DNA of 63,950 bases from Prosthecobacter debontii (GTDB taxonomy: Bacteria; Verrucomicrobiota; Verrucomicrobiia; Verrucomicrobiales; Akkermansiaceae): contig CAMBTP010000012.1 in assembly GCA_945870855.1 (NCBI GenBank), forward strand, positions 1 to 63,950. The letters run 5' to 3'. How positions within the stretch are numbered: position 1 is the stretch's first letter; every line of letters starts with the position of its first letter. Positions 59,286 to 63,950 of the stretch are shown here, in pieces. Under the pieces are notes generated by a model, which saw only the letters and a list, made by a program, of their open reading frames with translations, searched no databases and was not told where the DNA came from. A program made the position numbers and the translations under genes.

Positions 59286-60833
59286 TCACTCCGCCCTAGA
59301 AAGGCGATTAAGTCCGCGCTGGAGTAGTGCGCTATCCACGGTGGTGGAGATGGTTTCGTCGAGATACACCGTAAAATCCTCCTCCATGAACTCGATCGAG
59401 TGAAGACCATCGGCGTTAGGTTTTTCGAATGCCTCGATGAGCGTCTTCATGCTGCCGATCTCGACGCCGTTTACCTTTTTCAGGATGAGATGCTGCAGTC
59501 GCTCGTAGCCGACTGTGGCCGGTGTGGGGATTGCTCCACTTAGGAAAATTACACGCTTTGCCTTTCCTTCAAACGTCTCTGGATTCTCGTAGGCATCGAG
59601 GAGGTTGAGCGGCGCGCGGGATGACCAATCCTCGCCGAAAGCTTGCAGGACGGGACGCGTAAGTTCTTGGAAAATGAAGCCGCCTTTGACGAGGAAGTTC
59701 GGTGCGCGATCGAATTGATATTCTGGGACGAGGCGATCCATCGGCTCCTCTCGGGTGAGGGTGGCGGTGAATTCCATCGGCTCGCCGTCGCGCAAGATAC
59801 TGAGTGCAATCTCATCGCCGGTAGATTTTTCGCCTCGCACAATATGACCCCAAAAAAGTGAGCTATAGTGCGGGTGTTCATAGTAACCGCGCTGGTCGAT
59901 AGCGTGGCCGGCTGCGCTGACAAGCACATCGCCGACTTTGAGTCCGGCTAGATCCGCTGCACCGCCCTTGCGGACTTTTCCAATGTAAAGTCCGCCCTGC
60001 TCTTGCTGGATTTTGAGAAATTTCCGGAAAGAAGGATCCTCTGTCCGTGAGGCAGAGATGCCCAGCGAAGGAAAGCCCTTGTATTCACCATCTTTCGCAT
60101 TGGCCAGAAAACGCGAGATCACATCTATAGAAAGGACGTCGGAAATCTGATCCTTCGAATCGTAGCTCATCAAGATACCGGAAAGCTCGCCGTCACGAAG
60201 CACCGGCAGGGTGAAACTACTCGCCGCGCTCTGCATGGAGGCTTTAACCAAATAGGTTAGGAAACTTTGATTCGGCAGGAAACTTTCGGCCACATCGACG
60301 GATTGCAGCGTGCCGTTAGTTAGCAAGGTGGTGCCGTTGTCTTCCACTTGGAAAATGCCCAGCACATCCCCAATCACGGGAGGCTTGGCTAGAGTTAGCG
60401 GCTTTGTATCCTTGAAAAAAGCCTCGCTATCGTCATCGGATTTCACGGTGAGCAGGGCGAGGTTCGCCTCATAATCCACAGCGACAATCTTCGCCTGCGC
60501 TGTCCGCGAGCCGTCCGGCGATTCGAGTTCAATGTAAGTGGCATCGGCGACCATTTCTCCTGTGGTAAGTATCTGGTCCGGCGCGACGATAGCACCCAGC
60601 GAGCGGAGGTTGGATGGCGGGGTCTTTTCCCATGGCTGCCCGGGGTTCCATGCTTGGCTGGTGGAATTAATCCGCATCACCGAAGCAGTCAGCTCGGGAG
60701 CAGATTCCTCGGCGACGGGGGTAACTTCGGTGCTAGGATTGGTCTGCTCGCTGGTTAAAACTGCTGTGGTTTTCCTGGAGCTATCGCAGGAAATAAGAGC
60801 AAGGCAGAGGGAAAGTGGAATGAGTTGTTTCAT
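59286..60833 (-). CDS. HtrA/DegP-like lipoprotein with PDZ domain and no catalytic triad
   Basis: A 515-residue predicted lipoprotein (signal ending LALISC). The trypsin-like HtrA region (about 55-250) aligns by pattern, but the usual TNxHVV is TTGEMVA, the usual DLAxL is NLALL and the usual GNSGGP is AASSFTLP, so His, Asp and Ser are all replaced. A PDZ domain (about 265-365, GGLYIGKVRKGGAADLAGLK) and a second PDZ-like part (about 400-495) follow. It is therefore a pseudoprotease, perhaps a chaperone or adaptor in the periplasm. It converges on the methyltransferase gene and lies 18 bp downstream of dapB, which is transcribed the same way. Confidence 0.75.
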   Translation of the reverse strand: MKQLIPLSLCLALISCDSSRKTTAVLTSEQTNPSTEVTPVAEESAPELTASVMRINSTSQAWNPGQPWEKTPPSNLRSLGAIVAPDQILTTGEMVADATYIELESPDGSRTAQAKIVAVDYEANLALLTVKSDDDSEAFFKDTKPLTLAKPPVIGDVLGIFQVEDNGTTLLTNGTLQSVDVAESFLPNQSFLTYLVKASMQSAASSFTLPVLRDGELSGILMSYDSKDQISDVLSIDVISRFLANAKDGEYKGFPSLGISASRTEDPSFRKFLKIQQEQGGLYIGKVRKGGAADLAGLKVGDVLVSAAGHAIDQRGYYEHPHYSSLFWGHIVRGEKSTGDEIALSILRDGEPMEFTATLTREEPMDRLVPEYQFDRAPNFLVKGGFIFQELTRPVLQAFGEDWSSRAPLNLLDAYENPETFEGKAKRVIFLSGAIPTPATVGYERLQHLILKKVNGVEIGSMKTLIEAFEKPNADGLHSIEFMEEDFTVYLDETISTTVDSALLQRGLNRLSRAE

Positions 60834-60851
60834 GCAGAAGAGACGATGAAT

Positions 60852-61589
60852 TTATTTTAGTTCGAGCACGTCCTGCATGTCATAGAGGCCGGGCGGCTTA
60901 TCGACCAGCCAGACTGCGGCGCGGACAGCCCCAGATGCGAAAGTCATGCGGGAGGATGCCTTGTGGGTAAGCTCCACGCGCTCGCCGTCAGCTGCGAACA
61001 TCACCGTGTGATCACCAACGACATCTCCACCACGCAGCGTGTGCATCCCGATCTCGCGCGGCTTGCGCGGGCCGATGTTTCCGAAGCGACCGTGGGCGAT
61101 GTCGTCCGCATAGGATGTGCCAGTTTCCTCGTTGAGGATTTCCAGAAGCCGCCTCGCCGTGCCGGATGGTGCGTCGATCTTGTGGCGATGGTGCATTTCC
61201 GTGACCTCGATATCGAAAGTGTCCTGCTTGAGAATGCGCGCCGCCTGCTGGGTGAGCCAAAAAAGGGTGTTCACACCGACGGAAAAGTTCGGCGCATGGA
61301 CGATGGGAATTTCCTTCGATGCGGCGCGGATGATTTCCAATTCCGCATCGGTATGACCAGTGGTGCCCATCACGATCGGAACGCCATGCCGCAGAGCCGC
61401 AGAAATCAAAGTCGTGGAAAAAGAATGAACCGTGAAATCAACCACGCACTTCGCTGCTTTAAGCGCCGCATCAAGATCCTCGCCCGCATCGTGCGTTGCG
61501 GCGACGATGGTTTCGGGATTTGCAACGGTGGCATCGGCGACAGCCAGCCCCATACGGCCGGACTTTCCTGTAATAAGAATGGGAAGCAT
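60852..61589 (-). CDS. dapB: 4-hydroxy-tetrahydrodipicolinate reductase
   Basis: A 245-residue DapB of lysine/diaminopimelate synthesis. NAD(P)-binding ITGKSGRMGLAVADA is at the N-terminus; CVVDFTVHSFSTTLI, MGTTGHTDAEL, APNFSVGVNTLFWLTQQAA and the catalytic HHRHKIDAPSGTARRL follow. It reduces HTPA using NAD(P)H. It lies 18 bp upstream of the HtrA-like gene, on the same strand. Confidence 0.95.
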   Translation of the reverse strand: MLPILITGKSGRMGLAVADATVANPETIVAATHDAGEDLDAALKAAKCVVDFTVHSFSTTLISAALRHGVPIVMGTTGHTDAELEIIRAASKEIPIVHAPNFSVGVNTLFWLTQQAARILKQDTFDIEVTEMHHRHKIDAPSGTARRLLEILNEETGTSYADDIAHGRFGNIGPRKPREIGMHTLRGGDVVGDHTVMFAADGERVELTHKASSRMTFASGAVRAAVWLVDKPPGLYDMQDVLELK

Positions 61590-61727
61590 ACGCGCGAATG
61601 TTGGGGCCGCTCTGCGGAAATGGAAATGGCAATTTTCTGGAAGAATAGTGTGCGCAATACCCGAACCGGTAAAGCGCTTGACAGTGGGTATCCACCAATT
61701 CTGTGAACTCGCTCATACTTACAGCAC

Positions 61728-61898
61728 ATGAGCGTTTTCCCCCGCCCACTATTCCGAATAATCTGGATTGACTTAAACGAGCTCTATTCGCCCTCCGTAG
61801 TGGATCAGCTCGCCTTAGCGAATTCAATGATAGACAAACCCATCTTCTCCGTAATCGTTGCCGCTCTAATGAATGGCTCCGCGTGCGCGGAATTCTGA
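61728..61898 (+). CDS. Possible 56-residue peptide, unsupported
   Basis: In the 355-bp gap 61590-61944 one short frame runs from ATG 61728 to TGA 61896. Its C-terminal 23 residues (MIDKPIFSVIVAALMNGSAC followed by AEF) look like a signal peptide that ends just after a cleavage-like site, so this may be the decayed start of an exported protein. No homologue is recognised. Otherwise the gap appears empty. Confidence 0.2.
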   Translation: MSVFPRPLFRIIWIDLNELYSPSVVDQLALANSMIDKPIFSVIVAALMNGSACAEF

Positions 61899-61944
61899 CA
61901 TCAAAGCAAAACGGCTACCTTAAGGTCCCATAACCTACCAAAAA

Positions 61945-63342
61945 ATGAACCGCCGCCATTTCCTCTCCACCACCTCCCTCGCCGGAGCCTTCGTCCTCAT
62001 CCCTTCCTTCGCCCGCGCCGCCTCGCCCAACGGCGTCCTCCGCGTCTGCGTGATCGGCTTCAACAGTCGTGGCAAAGGTCTCGCCGGTGAACTCATCGGC
62101 TGCAAAGGCGCGAAACTCGTCGCGCTCTGCGATGTTGATTCCGCCGTGCTCGATTCCTTCGCCGCCGAGCTCGACAAGAAAGGCATCAAGGTAGCGAAGT
62201 TCAGCGATTACCGAAAGGTCTGCGAGTCCAAAGACATCGACGCGGTCATCATCGCCACCCCCAATCATACCCATGCCCTCATTGCTGCCACCGCCGCCGC
62301 GAACGGCAAGCACGCCTATGTCGAGAAACCGGTTTCCCACAATGTCTGGGAAGGTCGCCAGCTTGCCAACGCCGCCGCGAAACACAATACCATCATCCAG
62401 CACGGCTTCCAGCGTCGCTCGGAAACGTCATGGCACGAAGCCTACGATTTCGTGAAATCCGGCGAAATTGGCAAGGTCACCGTCGCCCGCGGTTTTTGCT
62501 ACAAGCCCCGACCCTCCATTGGAAAATGCGCAAAGCCCATCGATCCACCGAAAACGGTGAACTACGATCTCTGGTGCGGCCCCCGCGAGATCGAGCCTGT
62601 CCACCGCGAGAAATTCCACTACGACTGGCACTGGCAATTCCCATACGGAAACGGCGATTTCGGCAACCAAGCGCCTCATCAGCTCGATGTGTGCCGTTGG
62701 TTCCTCGGCGATCCCAAACTCCCCGCCGCCGTCCTCTCCATCGGTGCCCGCCTAGGTTACGATGACGACGGCGATTGGGCGAACACCCAAGTTTGCTACT
62801 TCGATTACCCCACACCCATCGTCTTCGAAGTCCGTGGACTCAAGACCGATGGATACAAAGGCGTGCCGCTCGGTAACATCATCGAATGCGAGGGCGGCTT
62901 CATCTCCGGCGGCCACGGCCCGCAGTGCGCCGCGTATAACAAGGATGGAAAAGTGATTAAAAAATTCAACGGAGCGAAATCACACATGCAGTCCTTCGTC
63001 GATTCCTGCCACTCTGGGAAAATTGAAGCCGGCCACACCGCCGAAAGCGGCCACCTTTCCTCCGCCCTCGCCCACATCGGCAACATCTCCTGGAAACTGG
63101 GCGCACCCACCGCCCCCAGCGCGATCCGCTCCTCCCTCAAGGACGCAAACACCACCGACGCCTTCGAGCGTATGCTCACACACCTTGCGGACAACAAGGT
63201 CGATCCCACCAAGGACATGCTAGCCCTCGGCAAGCACCTCACCTTCGATGCGGAATCCGAACAGTTCACCGGCGAATTTGCCGACCTAGCGAACCCCTAC
63301 CTCAAAGACACTTACCGCAAAGGCTTCGAGATACCAGCATAG
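61945..63342 (+). CDS. Tat-exported Gfo/Idh/MocA-family oxidoreductase
   Basis: A 465-residue protein with a Tat signal (MNRRHFLSTTSLAGAFVLIP, cleavage after SFARA). The Rossmann domain has VCVIGFNSRGKGLAGELIG, VIIATPNHTHALIA and the hallmark EKPVSHNVWEGRQL. The C-terminal beta-sheet domain includes GDFGNQAPHQLDVCRWFLG. Folded export with bound NAD(P) is typical for this Verrucomicrobia/Planctomycetes group; it acts on sugars or inositol-like substrates. The 142-bp repeat array begins three bases after its stop. Confidence 0.9.
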   Translation: MNRRHFLSTTSLAGAFVLIPSFARAASPNGVLRVCVIGFNSRGKGLAGELIGCKGAKLVALCDVDSAVLDSFAAELDKKGIKVAKFSDYRKVCESKDIDAVIIATPNHTHALIAATAAANGKHAYVEKPVSHNVWEGRQLANAAAKHNTIIQHGFQRRSETSWHEAYDFVKSGEIGKVTVARGFCYKPRPSIGKCAKPIDPPKTVNYDLWCGPREIEPVHREKFHYDWHWQFPYGNGDFGNQAPHQLDVCRWFLGDPKLPAAVLSIGARLGYDDDGDWANTQVCYFDYPTPIVFEVRGLKTDGYKGVPLGNIIECEGGFISGGHGPQCAAYNKDGKVIKKFNGAKSHMQSFVDSCHSGKIEAGHTAESGHLSSALAHIGNISWKLGAPTAPSAIRSSLKDANTTDAFERMLTHLADNKVDPTKDMLALGKHLTFDAESEQFTGEFADLANPYLKDTYRKGFEIPA

Positions 63343-63345
63343 AAA

Positions 63346-63950
63346 CATGGAGGGGCGGATCAAAAATCCGCCCTAGCCCATGAGGTGACGATGGGATGTG
63401 CGGACGCGCTTATTCATCGTCCCTCCATGGACATCGGCGGATTCTGATCCGCCGCTCCATGCCATTAAGAAGCCTCACGCGGCAGCGCATGGAGGGGCGG
63501 ATCAAAAATCCGCCCTAGCCCATGAGGTGACGATGGGATGTGCGGACGCGCTTATTCATCGGTCCCCCATGGACATCGGCGGATTCTGATCCGCCGCTCC
63601 ATGCCATTAAGAAGCCTCACGCGGCAGCGCACGGAGGGGCGGATCAAAAATCCGCCCTAGCCCATGAGGTGACGATGAGATGCGCGGACTCGCTTATTCA
63701 TCGGCCACCCATGGACATCGGCGGATTCTGATCCGCCGCTCCATGCCATTAAGAAGCCTCACGCGTAGCGCATGGAGGGGTGGATCAAAAATCCGCCCTA
63801 GCCCATGAGGTGACGATGAGATGTGCGGACGCTCTTATTCATCGTCCTCCCATGGACATCGGCGGATTCTGATCCGCCGCTCCATGCCATTAAGAAGCCT
63901 CACGCGGCAGCGCATGGAGGGGCGGATCAAAAATCCGCCCTAGCCCATGA
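63346..63950 (+). repeat. Tandem array of a 142-bp palindromic repeat, running off the window
   Basis: Unit starts at 63346, 63488, 63630, 63771 and 63913 give periods of 142, 142, 141 and 142 bp; the fifth copy is cut by the window end. Each unit is a 116-bp imperfect palindrome (catggag ... ctccatg) with two hairpins of identical stem GGCGGAT/ATCCGCC and loops caaaa or tctg, plus a 26-bp linker (cattaagaagcctcacg...). Copies differ by a few substitutions. Frames through it only translate the repeat. Confidence 0.95.

Noticed and set aside
63398..63731. Tandem 63-residue open frames within the terminal array
   Set aside because: They are translations of the palindromic repeat in one frame; no start signals and no protein-like conservation beyond the DNA repeat.
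63346..63950. CRISPR array
   Set aside because: The 142-bp units are identical along their whole length with no variable spacers, and no cas genes are in the window.

Overview
The window looks like a chromosomal segment of a Verrucomicrobiales bacterium (Verrucomicrobiaceae/Akkermansiaceae type; genus not resolved). The evidence is gene content: a PVC-type heme-binding CxxCH dehydrogenase-like protein, a Minf_1886-family protein, a sialate O-acetylesterase, a xylose-isomerase-like sugar phosphate isomerase, a Tat-exported Gfo/Idh/MocA oxidoreductase, and two exported proteins built from DP-x-A-x-W helical repeats. All are common in this phylum. Identifications rest on motif and family recognition by eye; no database search was run.

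Layout. 1-1250 is accessory: a palindromic repeat in tandem, a MITE-like element with perfect inverted ends, a small hypothetical gene and a gene fragment. 1249-15357 holds secreted and metabolic genes: LamG-like protein, sugar isomerase, L,D-transpeptidase, transglutaminase/alpha-beta hydrolase fusion, an ABC-2-like permease, GNAT, CoaC, SufS, FabD, an orphan LolD-like ATPase and an S10 carboxypeptidase. 15684-31954 has the heme-binding protein, an ECF sigma factor, malate dehydrogenase, an adenylate-kinase-like protein, TPR protein, sialate esterase, flavin reductase-like protein, DsbD, and an operon-like set of a multidomain secreted metallopeptidase, a repeat lipoprotein and a Lon-substrate-domain protein. 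32122-44364 carries QueE, the 5-oxoprolinase set PxpB-PxpC fusion plus PxpA, an RsuA-like pseudouridine synthase, rplM-rpsI with a clear promoter and terminator, BirA-NadC and MnmA.

44452-52233 is an integrated element of about 7.8 kb in a tRNA-Leu(UAA) gene. A 19-bp direct repeat over the anticodon arm marks its ends. An intact tRNA gene lies at the right end and a displaced 3' half at the left. It encodes a tyrosine recombinase, an excisionase/AlpA-like protein, a primase-helicase-like protein, a phage terminase small-subunit (Nu1-like) homologue and several small unknown proteins, all on one strand. No capsid, tail or large terminase gene is present. This is the architecture of phage satellites (PICI/P4-like), so the element is proposed as a verrucomicrobial phage satellite.

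52424-63342 returns to chromosome: PTS IIA, ArgS, a CBS-containing manganese pyrophosphatase, an unrecognised, possibly ATP-grasp-like protein, a Phd/VapC toxin-antitoxin pair, a TrmH-type methyltransferase, an HtrA-like protein that has lost its whole catalytic triad, DapB, and a Tat-exported oxidoreductase. The window ends inside a tandem array of a 142-bp palindromic repeat. The same repeat occurs singly at 41471 and as a reversed, chimeric version at the window start. Short 7-bp-periodic arrays (heptamers) recur in intergenic regions.
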